Source: a bacterium (GTDB taxonomy: Bacteria > Bacillota_A > Clostridia > Lachnospirales > Lachnospiraceae). From it: a stretch of 64,000 bases of DNA. The notes beneath the pieces are model-generated. The model worked only from the letters and a program-made list of their open reading frames with translations. It ran no database searches and was not told where the DNA came from. This document shows, in pieces, positions 51,652-59,891 of this stretch; position 1 is the stretch's first letter, and every line of letters starts with the position of its first letter. The stretch lies in assembly GCA_004562915.1 (NCBI GenBank), contig SFQZ01000004.1:21186-85185 (forward strand), given 5' to 3'. Both the position numbers and the translations under genes were made by a program.

Positions 51652-52980
51652 TCATCTCCTTTTCATATAAGGATGTGCATAGAACGAATACACCAGCTGA
51701 ATCGTCATGATACACCATATGACCGGCTCACAGACAATTACTGCTGTGTACCCGAATTTGGGTATAAACAAAAGAACAAATACGATTTTTCCTGCCAGCT
51801 CTATGATACTTGAAATAAGCGGTAAAAGCTTTTCTCCCAGACCCTGAAGTGCATAGCGGGTTGCTCCAAGAACGCCCAATACAGCATAAAAGGGTCCGAC
51901 CACTTTCAAATATAAAGAGCCATTATCCAATATAATACTTTCTTTCGACCCCGAGATCAACTGCACCAGATTTCTGGAATACAACAGAAGTATCACGGTT
52001 ATGACCGCTGCAAGGATTATGTCACAGATATATATGATTCTGACAGCACTACGAATCCTTTCTTTCTGATCAGCTCCTCGGTTTTGGGATACAAAAGTAG
52101 AAGTAGCAAGCGACAGAGAAGCAAAAGGCATATTGAAAAATAAATACAACTTTCTAGCCGTCGTATGCGCTGCAATCGTCAAATAACCGAGACCATTGAT
52201 ACCATACTGAAGAATCACGGAACCCATGGAAACAATGGAACTCATAAATCCCATAGAAAATCCCTGTCCAAGCATTTCTCCATATAATTCCCTGTCCATG
52301 ATAAAATGTTCACGTCCGGGAATCAGCAATTTCATTTTCTTTCCTATGTATATCAGACATAAAACAGCTGAAATACCTTCTGACAGTACAGTTGCAAAGG
52401 CAGCTCCGGTCACTCCCCATTGAAATCTTACGATAAACAAAAGATCCAATCCTATATTCAGCAGAGAGGAAAACATCAAAAAAATCAGAGGAATCAGACT
52501 GTCACCAATTGCCCGCAGCAGGCCCGCGCATAAATTATAGGCAAACATAACTATAATCGACATAACAATCAAAGAAATATATTGATATGCTTCTTTTATA
52601 ATCTCTGCCGGTGTATTCAAAAGTTTTAAAAGAGGATATAAAATGAAACTTCCGATTATGGATACAGCAATCGAACAAATGACACCTATTACGATCGAAC
52701 TGGCTACTGATTTTTTTACTTCATCCTTTTCCCCGGCGCCATAGCTTCTGGCTGTCACAATTGCCAAACCATTACCGATTCCCAGTGCAAAGCCAACAAG
52801 AAGATCATAAATCGCACTGCAGGAACCAATAGCAGCAAGGGAAATGTCTCCCAGATAATGACCAACGATCATGGTATCTACTGTATTGTAAAGCTGTTGA
52901 AAAATTCGGGAAACAAGAAGCGGTGCAGCAAAGAGAAGAAGAGATTTCAGAATAGAACCTTTTAAAAGATTTACTTTCAC
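51652..52980 (-). CDS. MATE-family multidrug/Na+ antiporter
   Basis: A 442-aa integral membrane protein with about twelve hydrophobic helices and the MATE signature segments. These include NTVDTMIVGHYLG, AIYDLLVGFALGIGNGLAIV and TSTFVSQNRGADQKER. It exports drugs or metabolites, driven by Na+ or H+. A GTG start overlaps the trmD stop (GTGA) with AAAGGAG upstream, so it is translationally coupled to trmD. Substrate is unknown. Confidence 0.88.
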   Translation of the reverse strand: MKVNLLKGSILKSLLLFAAPLLVSRIFQQLYNTVDTMIVGHYLGDISLAAIGSCSAIYDLLVGFALGIGNGLAIVTARSYGAGEKDEVKKSVASSIVIGVICSIAVSIIGSFILYPLLKLLNTPAEIIKEAYQYISLIVMSIIVMFAYNLCAGLLRAIGDSLIPLIFLMFSSLLNIGLDLLFIVRFQWGVTGAAFATVLSEGISAVLCLIYIGKKMKLLIPGREHFIMDRELYGEMLGQGFSMGFMSSIVSMGSVILQYGINGLGYLTIAAHTTARKLYLFFNMPFASLSLATSTFVSQNRGADQKERIRSAVRIIYICDIILAAVITVILLLYSRNLVQLISGSKESIILDNGSLYLKVVGPFYAVLGVLGATRYALQGLGEKLLPLISSIIELAGKIVFVLLFIPKFGYTAVIVCEPVIWCIMTIQLVYSFYAHPYMKRR

Positions 52981-53717
52981 AATCCCATCTCCTTTCTCAG
53001 CTGCTCCAGATACAATTTTTCCTTTTTACTCAGTTCGGCCTCTTCCAGAAGCTCTGGTCTTCGCAGAAGCGTTCTCAGAATCGACTGTTCTCTTCTCCAT
53101 TTTTCAATATTGGCATGATGGCCAGACAGCAGAACCTCCGGTACCTTTTTGCCCCTCCATTCTGCCGGCCGACTGTACTGAGGATATTCCAGAAGATTAT
53201 CCTGAAAGGACTCAAACTGGGCGGATTCTTCATTGCTCAAAACGCCCGGAACAAAACGGGAAATAGCATCGATCATTACCATAGAGGGCAGTTCTCCTCC
53301 GGTCAGAACGTAATCTCCGATGGACACATAATCTGTCACAATTTCCTCCAGAACTCTTTCATCAATTCCTTCATAATGTCCACACAAAAATACCAGATCT
53401 TCTTCCTTTGCAAGTTCTTCTACCATTGACTGATTAAACACTTTTCCCTGTGGGGTCAGATAAATCACTCTCGGTTTGTAACCGATTTTCTCAACAACGC
53501 TTTGATACGCACCATAAACAGGTTCTGCCTGCATTACCATACCAGCTCCCCCGCCATAAGGATAATCGTCCACTTTCATATGTTTATTTGTAGAAAATTC
53601 CCGAATATTCGTCGTTGTGAGCTGTATAATATCCTGATCCATAGCGCGTCCTATGATGCTTGTCCCCAACCCCTGTGTAATCATATCCGGAAATAATGTC
53701 AATACATGATAGTGCAT
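52977..53717 (-). CDS. trmD: tRNA (guanine37-N1)-methyltransferase
   Basis: Methylates G37 of tRNAs to prevent frameshifting. The 246-aa SPOUT enzyme has the knot motifs YLTPQGKVFNQ, LCGHYEGIDERV and IGDYVLTGGELPSMVMID, plus LLSGHHANIEKWRR. It lies in the ylxM-ffh-rpsP-khpA-rimM-trmD cluster, 32 nt after rimM. Confidence 0.96.
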   Translation of the reverse strand: MHYHVLTLFPDMITQGLGTSIIGRAMDQDIIQLTTTNIREFSTNKHMKVDDYPYGGGAGMVMQAEPVYGAYQSVVEKIGYKPRVIYLTPQGKVFNQSMVEELAKEEDLVFLCGHYEGIDERVLEEIVTDYVSIGDYVLTGGELPSMVMIDAISRFVPGVLSNEESAQFESFQDNLLEYPQYSRPAEWRGKKVPEVLLSGHHANIEKWRREQSILRTLLRRPELLEEAELSKKEKLYLEQLRKEMGL

Positions 53718-53749
53718 AATATCATTCTCCTATTTTAAGAATCGTGATT

Positions 53750-54265
53750 CTATATTTCTTCCACAAGTCCCGGTATCAGATGGATGATCATTTTTTTATT
53801 CTCCACATCTACCTGCCGGATACACTCGCCAATAGCAGGAACCAATACTTCTCCGTATTTTTCATTCTGAATACAATACACATCGTTCGCACCGGTTTTC
53901 ATCACATCTGTCAATATTCCAAATTCCGAACCATCATCAAGCAATACCTGCATATCGATCAGATCCGCAATAAAATATTCATCTTTTTTTAATTTCACTG
54001 CATGTTCTCTTGTTACATACAGACTTTTTCCTTTGTATTTCTCAATATCATTGATATTATCAATACCCTTGAATTTGAGTATAACCATTTGTTTGAAAAA
54101 TTTTACGCTCTGGATTTCCAGCTCCTTTTGCTCTTTACCGGTATCCAGAATCACTTTTTTCAGTTTTTTAAATCGATTAACATCGTCCGTTGTTGGATAA
54201 ACCTTGACTTCTCCACGAACACCATGAGTGCTGGAAATCACTCCTACCTGTAATAATTGTTCCAT
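53750..54265 (-). CDS. rimM: 16S rRNA processing protein RimM
   Basis: A 171-aa ribosome maturation factor that binds S19 in the 30S head. The N-terminal RimM domain (LQVGVISSTHGVRGEVKVYP) is followed by the PRC-barrel (DEYFIADLIDMQVLLDDGSE, VLVPAIGECIRQVD). The start with AAGGAGACGG is chosen; the longer frame upstream is palindromic repeat sequence. rpsP and trmD neighbours confirm identity. Confidence 0.95.
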   Translation of the reverse strand: MEQLLQVGVISSTHGVRGEVKVYPTTDDVNRFKKLKKVILDTGKEQKELEIQSVKFFKQMVILKFKGIDNINDIEKYKGKSLYVTREHAVKLKKDEYFIADLIDMQVLLDDGSEFGILTDVMKTGANDVYCIQNEKYGEVLVPAIGECIRQVDVENKKMIIHLIPGLVEEI

Positions 54266-54317
54266 TCCGTCTCCTTGTTCATATCTGTCAGATTCTGTAT
54301 ATTTTCCCTGCGCTTTC

Positions 54318-54430
54318 CATAAGTCCCGGATTGCTACGCACTTCGTGCTCATACCTGTTGTCGTTGCTAAAGCAAGGACAGACCTGCATGCAAGCATGCA
54401 TTCTGCCCCCGCTTTGCAACTGGACTTATG
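54318..54430. repeat. Palindromic element between khpA and rimM
   Basis: CATAAGTCC at 54318-54326 pairs with GGACTTATG at 54422-54430. Inside are smaller hairpins GCACTTCGTGC, TTGCTAAAGCAA and GCATGCAAGCATGC. It looks like a small non-coding palindromic insertion within an otherwise conserved ribosomal operon. Confidence 0.65.
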
Positions 54431-54475
54431 CAGTAAAAAAGGATATAGCACCGGGCTACATCCTCATATTTTCAT

Positions 54476-54706
54476 CTATTGCAGAATTTCAACTACAACC
54501 TTCTTATCACATTTGGAGGAAGCAGCTTTTACAACCGTACGGATTGCTTTTGCGATACGTCCCTGACGGCCAATTACCTTGCCCATATCGGAAGGTGCCA
54601 CCTTCAGTTCTACTAAAATCGCATCGCTCTCTTCAGTCTGTGTCACAACCACTTCTTCCGGATGGTCTACGAGGGATTTTGCAATTACTTCTACCAAATC
54701 TTTCAT
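54476..54706 (-). CDS. khpA: KH-domain RNA-binding protein KhpA
   Basis: A 76-aa single KH domain (GKVIGRQGRIAKAIRTVVKA is the GxxG segment) of the KhpA/YlqC family, which partners with KhpB in RNA binding and cell-division control in Firmicutes. GGAGGTGCGTA precedes the ATG. Its place between rpsP and rimM is conserved. Confidence 0.93.
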   Translation of the reverse strand: MKDLVEVIAKSLVDHPEEVVVTQTEESDAILVELKVAPSDMGKVIGRQGRIAKAIRTVVKAASSKCDKKVVVEILQ

Positions 54707-54793
54707 TACGCACCTCCACGCATTTGTCAGGTCAATCTTCCTTATGGAAGATTGCACCGGGCAAAAACGACTCCGCAGTCTTGATAGTTCTCA

Positions 54794-55039
54794 CTATTTT
54801 TCGATACCAGCTAATTTGAAGATTTTGCTTACTACTTCTGTAGGCTGTGCTCCGTTAGCTAACCATTTTTTAGCTGCCTCTTCATCTACTTTATATACGC
54901 TTGGATCACGGTTCGGATCATATGTTCCGATTTCTTCGATGAATCTTCCATCTCTTGGGGATTTGGAATCTGCAACAACGATTCTATAGAAAGGTGCCTT
55001 TTTCTGACCCATTCTTCTCAATCTGATTTTTACTGCCAT
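54794..55039 (-). CDS. rpsP: 30S ribosomal protein S16 (bS16)
   Basis: An 81-aa ribosomal protein with MAVKIRLRRMGQKKAPFYRI at the N-terminus and GRFIEEIGTYDPNRDP. The start has a perfect GGAGGTGAAAGAA. Usual position after ffh. Confidence 0.97.
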   Translation of the reverse strand: MAVKIRLRRMGQKKAPFYRIVVADSKSPRDGRFIEEIGTYDPNRDPSVYKVDEEAAKKWLANGAQPTEVVSKIFKLAGIEK

Positions 55040-55071
55040 TTCTTTCACCTCCTTGGGATTTTGCTGTTTAT

Positions 55072-56418
55072 TTAAAAGGGAAGTTTAAAGCCTCCTCTTT
55101 TGCCAAGTTTACCGCCCATCATACCGGGCATCTGTTTCATCATCTTTCTGGTCTGTTCAAACTGCTTCACCATACGGTTTACTTCTGCCAGTTCCACACC
55201 GGCTCCCTGTGCAATTCGTTTTTTCCGGGAAAGATTCAGGATATCCGGATTCGACCGTTCTTTCGGTGTCATGGAAAGGATAATTGCTTCCTTTCTCGCC
55301 AGATCCTTTTCATCAATCATTCCCTCAATATCTTTCGCCTTATTACCCAGACCGGGAAGCATACCCAATACACTGGAAATACCACCCATATTTTTCATCT
55401 GATTCATACTTTCCAGATAGTCATCAAAACCAAAAGTGGCTTTCTTTAACTTCTGCTCCATCTCCTTGGCTTTTGTCTCATCAATGTTCTGCTGTGCCTT
55501 TTCAATCAGGCTCATCACATCGCCCATACCAAGGATTCTGGATGCCATACGATCAGGATAAAACTGCTCCAGATCTGAAAGTTTCTCACCCATGCCCACA
55601 TAGAGAATGGGTTTACCGCTGATTGCTTTAATGGATAGTGCGGCACCTCCTCGGGTATCTCCATCCATCTTAGTAAGAATCACGCCATCAATCCCTACTT
55701 TTTGATTGAAGGTCTCAGATACATTCACTGCATCCTGTCCTGTCATGGCATCGACAACTAAAATTGTCTGATCCACACGAACATTTTCCTTGATCTCAAT
55801 CAATTCCTGCATCATGCTTTCATCTACATGAAGACGTCCAGCCGTATCAAGAATCACTACATTAAATCCATGATTCTTAGCGTGCTCAATCGCCGCTTTT
55901 GCAATATTCACAGGGCTCTGTTTGTCACCCATAGAAAATACTTCTACGCCTTGCTTTTCTCCATTAATCTGAAGCTGTGTAATTGCTGCAGGACGATACA
56001 CATCACAGGCTGCCAGAAGCGGCTTTCTTCCTTTTGCTTTTAACTTGCCGGCAATCTTTGCCGTTGTGGTGGTTTTACCTGCACCCTGCAGACCGACCAT
56101 CATGATTACCGTAATCTCACCGGAAGGACGAAGAGCAATCTCAGTAGTCTCACTTCCCATGAGTGTTACCAGCTCATCATTGACAATCTTAATAACCATC
56201 TGTCCGGGATTCAGGCCATTCATAACATCCTGTCCAATCGCCCGTTCCTGAACAGCTTTGGTAAACTGTTTCACCACCTTAAAGCTGACATCAGCTTCCA
56301 GAAGCGCCATCTTGACCTCTTTCAAGGCTGTCTTCACATCAGCTTCCGTGAGACGGCCCTTACTTCTCAGGTTTTTAAATACATTCTGCAGTTTTTCAGT
56401 TAAACTTTCAAATGCCAT
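55072..56418 (-). CDS. ffh: Signal recognition particle protein Ffh
   Basis: The 448-aa GTPase of the signal recognition particle, which targets membrane proteins co-translationally. N domain, then G domain (GLQGAGKTTTTAKIA, LDTAGRLHVDE, TKMDGDTRGG) and a C-terminal methionine-rich M domain (MKQMPGMMGGKLGKRGGFK) that binds 4.5S RNA and signal sequences. It starts 4 nt after ylxM. Confidence 0.97.
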   Translation of the reverse strand: MAFESLTEKLQNVFKNLRSKGRLTEADVKTALKEVKMALLEADVSFKVVKQFTKAVQERAIGQDVMNGLNPGQMVIKIVNDELVTLMGSETTEIALRPSGEITVIMMVGLQGAGKTTTTAKIAGKLKAKGRKPLLAACDVYRPAAITQLQINGEKQGVEVFSMGDKQSPVNIAKAAIEHAKNHGFNVVILDTAGRLHVDESMMQELIEIKENVRVDQTILVVDAMTGQDAVNVSETFNQKVGIDGVILTKMDGDTRGGAALSIKAISGKPILYVGMGEKLSDLEQFYPDRMASRILGMGDVMSLIEKAQQNIDETKAKEMEQKLKKATFGFDDYLESMNQMKNMGGISSVLGMLPGLGNKAKDIEGMIDEKDLARKEAIILSMTPKERSNPDILNLSRKKRIAQGAGVELAEVNRMVKQFEQTRKMMKQMPGMMGGKLGKRGGFKLPF

Positions 56419-56421
56419 CTG

Positions 56422-56766
56422 CTATAACTCCTCTAATATGCTGTATGAGAGAGAACCAATCCTGTTCATCAGGTTTTCCAGATTCTTTCCCTCATAATTT
56501 TGTGTCAGCCCGTGAATCTCATGGACTTTTTCACGGATTGTCACAAATCTCTCAACCAAATGCAGTTTCTGCTCATAATCTTCCAGAATCCTGCTGCTGC
56601 GCTTGACAAGATCATGTACCCCCTGACGGCTGATTCCCTGATCCTCTGCCACCTCACTGAGAGAATAATCATTCAGAACTACTTCCTCATATATGGTCTG
56701 CTGATGCTTTGTCAGCAATTCTCCGTAAAAATCGTATAACAATGCCTGTCTCTCAAGCTTATCCAT
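56422..56766 (-). CDS. ylxM: YlxM-family putative DNA-binding protein
   Basis: A 114-aa protein with a sigma-70 region-4-like helix-turn-helix (YSLSEVAEDQGISRQGVHDLVKR, about residues 35-57) and a coiled tail. YlxM is encoded just before ffh in Firmicutes and is thought to modulate the SRP pathway. The start MDKLERQALLYDFYG has an AAGGTGATA site; an upstream frame extension is unlikely. Confidence 0.92.
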   Translation of the reverse strand: MDKLERQALLYDFYGELLTKHQQTIYEEVVLNDYSLSEVAEDQGISRQGVHDLVKRSSRILEDYEQKLHLVERFVTIREKVHEIHGLTQNYEGKNLENLMNRIGSLSYSILEEL

Positions 56767-56865
56767 GTCTATCACCTTGGCTATCATACAACAGGATTTT
56801 AGATGTGTCAAGTATTTTTTCTTGACATTTTAAAAGTTTCTTATTATAAAAGTTATTAAAGTTTA

Positions 56866-58062
56866 TCAATGCTTATATATCATATCCGCGGAACCATATA
56901 CAGATTTCATTATTTCAGTAAATGCTTTTCCTGTCTTCCGGCAGCATTCTTTCACATCTTCATACTCCGGATAAAACATATCTTCTCCCTTAAATCTACA
57001 GATTTTTGTTCTGATCGCGCCATAAGGTGTATCGATACTCTCTATTCTCCGTTCAAGTATTGTCCGTTGTACCGGATACGTTCGGATTCCGATCGTAGTC
57101 GTTTCTCTGAAAATAATATTTTCCAGCTTTTCTATATCATTTCGATGACAGATCACCTGAAGCTGATAGGCCGGACGGGATTTTTTCATCAATATAGGAC
57201 GGTATACCGCATCCAATGCTCCATTCTCCAAAAGCAGTTCCTGCAAATATCCAAGCAGTTCCCCGGAACAGTCATCCACATTCGTTTCCATGACCATTGC
57301 AGTATCATGTAGATTTTCATCATTCGTTTCCCCCTTTTGCTCCTGTAGAATCATAGCACGCAGAATATTGGCATGAGGAAAATCTTTCTCACCGGATCCG
57401 ATACCGATTTTTTCCACCAGAAACTGTTTTGGTATCTCACAGTTTCGAAGAGCAGCAGCAATGGCTGCCCCTGTGGGTGTGATCATCTCTCCGTCTACAT
57501 CGATAATCTTCAGCGGCAGTCCATATTCTTTTATCAATTCAGCAGTGGCCGGTACCGGTACAGGAATCCTGCCATGCTGACACCATGTGGTACCTTTCCC
57601 TTCTGTGAGTGTTCCAACTGCCACCTGTCCGATGCCCAGCTCCGTAAAGCAAATTGCGGCAGCCACAATATCAACAATCGAATCTACAGCTCCCACCTCA
57701 TGAAAATGCACATGTTCCATATCTGTCTCATGCACTTTTGCCTCAGCTTCTGCCAGAACAGTAAATATCTTCAGTGACAGATTTTTCACACGTTCCTCTA
57801 AATCTGAATCCAGAAGAAGTTCTCTGATCTGGCGATAATCTCTCATAGGCTGAAAAACATTACCATCGAGCTCAACAAAAAAAGCACAGGCATCAATGCC
57901 ATTTTTCTTCGTTCTTCCTATGACAGTGCGATAACCATGAAGCGGCAACTTTTTCAGCTCATTCTCCAGTTTTTCTCTTGAAACTCCCAGATCAAGCAAA
58001 GCACTTACTGTCATATCTCCACTGATTCCGGACGCACACTCCAAATATAAAATACGATTCAT
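56866..58062 (-). CDS. larC: Nickel-pincer cofactor cyclometallase LarC
   Basis: A 398-aa protein of the LarC (DUF111) family, which inserts nickel into the pyridinium dithiocarboxylate precursor of the nickel-pincer cofactor used by lactate racemase-like enzymes. It has LYLECASGISGDMTVSALL, HFHEVGAVDSIVDIV, TPTGAAIAA and METNVDDCSGELLGY. The two halves, split by a programmed frameshift in some lactobacilli, are continuous here. larA, larB and larE are not in the window, so its partners lie elsewhere. Confidence 0.92.
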   Translation of the reverse strand: MNRILYLECASGISGDMTVSALLDLGVSREKLENELKKLPLHGYRTVIGRTKKNGIDACAFFVELDGNVFQPMRDYRQIRELLLDSDLEERVKNLSLKIFTVLAEAEAKVHETDMEHVHFHEVGAVDSIVDIVAAAICFTELGIGQVAVGTLTEGKGTTWCQHGRIPVPVPATAELIKEYGLPLKIIDVDGEMITPTGAAIAAALRNCEIPKQFLVEKIGIGSGEKDFPHANILRAMILQEQKGETNDENLHDTAMVMETNVDDCSGELLGYLQELLLENGALDAVYRPILMKKSRPAYQLQVICHRNDIEKLENIIFRETTTIGIRTYPVQRTILERRIESIDTPYGAIRTKICRFKGEDMFYPEYEDVKECCRKTGKAFTEIMKSVYGSADMIYKH

Positions 58063-58079
58063 GTTGTTCCTTTGTCTCC

Positions 58080-58226
58080 TTATTCAGTTTTCATCAAATT
58101 GCCCAGGTCATCATGGACAGACAGAAAATTCCATCTTTTGTCACTCTGTTCTTTCATTTTAAAATGCAAAGTTCCACCGGCAACGATGACAGGAATCGCT
58201 GTCGCCATCCATAATTCATATGGCAT
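58080..58226 (-). CDS. Small (48-aa) protein of unknown function
   Basis: Starts at an ATG with a strong GGGAGGAACTCAC and encodes a hydrophobic N-terminal segment (WMATAIPVIVAGGTLHF) followed by a polar tail. It lies 17 nt upstream of larC in the same orientation and downstream of the xylB terminator. No family recognised; the good ribosome binding site favours a real gene. Confidence 0.5.
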   Translation of the reverse strand: MPYELWMATAIPVIVAGGTLHFKMKEQSDKRWNFLSVHDDLGNLMKTE

Positions 58227-58321
58227 GTGAGTTCCTCCCTTTTCCATACTGTCTTTTCTTTCATAGCCATTATATCCCACTGACTTCAAAAGAACAACCA
58301 CAACTTAAACGGTGTTTAATC

Positions 58322-58370
58322 AAAAAATACCCTCCAGTCCCACAACTTTGTTTTTGAGGTATCTGGAGGG
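58322..58370 (-). terminator. Intrinsic terminator of xylB
   Basis: CCCTCCAG / CTGGAGGG form a GC-rich stem with a long loop, followed on the minus strand by a T-run (58327-58322), 12 nt after the xylB stop. Confidence 0.85.
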
Positions 58371-58382
58371 CAATTTATTTTG

Positions 58383-59855
58383 TTATGCCAATTCTGTATA
58401 TAACTTTTTTACTTCCGGGTAAATCTTTGCAAATTTCTGATACTGTTTCTCATACTTACTGGCCAGTTCCGGTTCCGGATCAATCGTTTCAATGATTCTG
58501 ACAATTTTCCCGGCTGCATCTTCCACAGAAGTAAAGGTTTCATCTGCTACGGCTGCCAGCATCGCACCACCCAGGGCCGGTCCTTCTTCAGATGCAATTC
58601 GATCTACTTTGATATTCAGTACATTAGCGATAATTCTTCTCCATAACGGACTCTTTGCACCTCCGCCACAGATTTTTGTTCGTTCAATCTGAATACCCAG
58701 TGATTTTGCAATTTCAAAAGAATCGCGAATGGCAAAGGCCACTCCTTCCAGAACCGCCTGTGTCATATCTGCCCGACTGGTATCCATGGTCATTCCAATA
58801 AAAGTGCCTCTTGCGTTCGGATCATTATGTGGGGAACGTTCTCCCATAAGGTAAGGAAGGAAAAACACATGATTCTCTCCAAGCTTCACAATCGATTTCT
58901 GTTCTTTCCCATAATCTTCGGTCCCGATGATTTCATCCATCCACCATTTATTACAGGAGGCTGCGCTGAGAATGCATCCCATCAGATGGTAATGACCATC
59001 TGAATGTGCAAAAGCGTGGAGAGCATTATTCGGATCTACACCGAACTCTTTACTTGAGATAAATACTGTTCCACTGGTTCCCAATGAAACATTACACTGT
59101 CCATCGCCCACCGTACCGGTTCCAACTGCCGCTGCAGCATTATCACCTGCTCCCGCAGCCACAATACAATTCTCAGAAAGACCCAGTTCCTGTGCCACCT
59201 CAGGTTTCAAGTTTCCCACTTTCTCATAGCTTTCAAAGAGTGTCGGCATCTGTTCATCCCTGATACCACAAACTTCCAGCATTTCCTCTGACCAGCACTT
59301 ATGCTGTACATCCAGAAGAAGCATACCGGATGCATCCGAATAGTCACAGCAATGAACTCCCGTCAGCCGATATGCCAGATAATCCTTGGGAAGCATAATT
59401 TTGCAGATACGAGAAAAATTCTCCGGTTCATTTTCTTTTACCCATAAAATCTTCGGTGCGGTAAATCCGGCAAAAGCTATATTTGCTGTATATTTTGACA
59501 GTGTCTCTTTTCCAATCTCATGATTCAGATAATCTGTCTGTTTTCCGGTCCGTCCATCATTCCAGAGAATAGCCGGACGAATCACCTGATCCTCTTCATC
59601 CAGAATCACAAGTCCATGCATCTGACCTCCAAAACTGATCCCGGCAACCTGTTTTTTGTCTGCTGTTTCTACGAGCTGACGGATTCCTTCTTTTGTCTGC
59701 TCCCACCAGTCTTCCGGCTTCTGCTCTGACCATCCGGGATGAGGAAAATATAACGGATATTCCCGTGATACAATATTTACCACTGTTCCATTCTGATCCA
59801 TCAACAGAAGCTTTACTGCTGAAGTTCCCAGATCAACTCCTATATAATATTTCAT
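58383..59855 (-). CDS. xylB: Xylulokinase (FGGY family)
   Basis: A 490-aa FGGY carbohydrate kinase. N-terminal GVDLGTSAVKLLLMDQNG, substrate region FGGQMHGLV and WNDGRT, AGAGDNAAAAVGTGT, phosphate-binding LGTSGTVFIS and GGGAKSPLWRRI are all as in XylB. It is 36 nt after the sugar isomerase gene in one operon controlled by a divergent ROK repressor. The natural sugar is inferred from family resemblance; a related keto-pentose is possible because the partner is not a standard xylose isomerase. Confidence 0.88.
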   Translation of the reverse strand: MKYYIGVDLGTSAVKLLLMDQNGTVVNIVSREYPLYFPHPGWSEQKPEDWWEQTKEGIRQLVETADKKQVAGISFGGQMHGLVILDEEDQVIRPAILWNDGRTGKQTDYLNHEIGKETLSKYTANIAFAGFTAPKILWVKENEPENFSRICKIMLPKDYLAYRLTGVHCCDYSDASGMLLLDVQHKCWSEEMLEVCGIRDEQMPTLFESYEKVGNLKPEVAQELGLSENCIVAAGAGDNAAAAVGTGTVGDGQCNVSLGTSGTVFISSKEFGVDPNNALHAFAHSDGHYHLMGCILSAASCNKWWMDEIIGTEDYGKEQKSIVKLGENHVFFLPYLMGERSPHNDPNARGTFIGMTMDTSRADMTQAVLEGVAFAIRDSFEIAKSLGIQIERTKICGGGAKSPLWRRIIANVLNIKVDRIASEEGPALGGAMLAAVADETFTSVEDAAGKIVRIIETIDPEPELASKYEKQYQKFAKIYPEVKKLYTELA

Positions 59856-59891
59856 CCGTTACCTCCTGTGCAACTACAAAAATTCACTGTT

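Noticed and set aside
54266..54451. N-terminal extension of RimM
   Set aside because: The extension is encoded by the palindromic element, has an unusual Cys/Ala-rich composition, and the proper RimM start has AAGGAG at ideal spacing.
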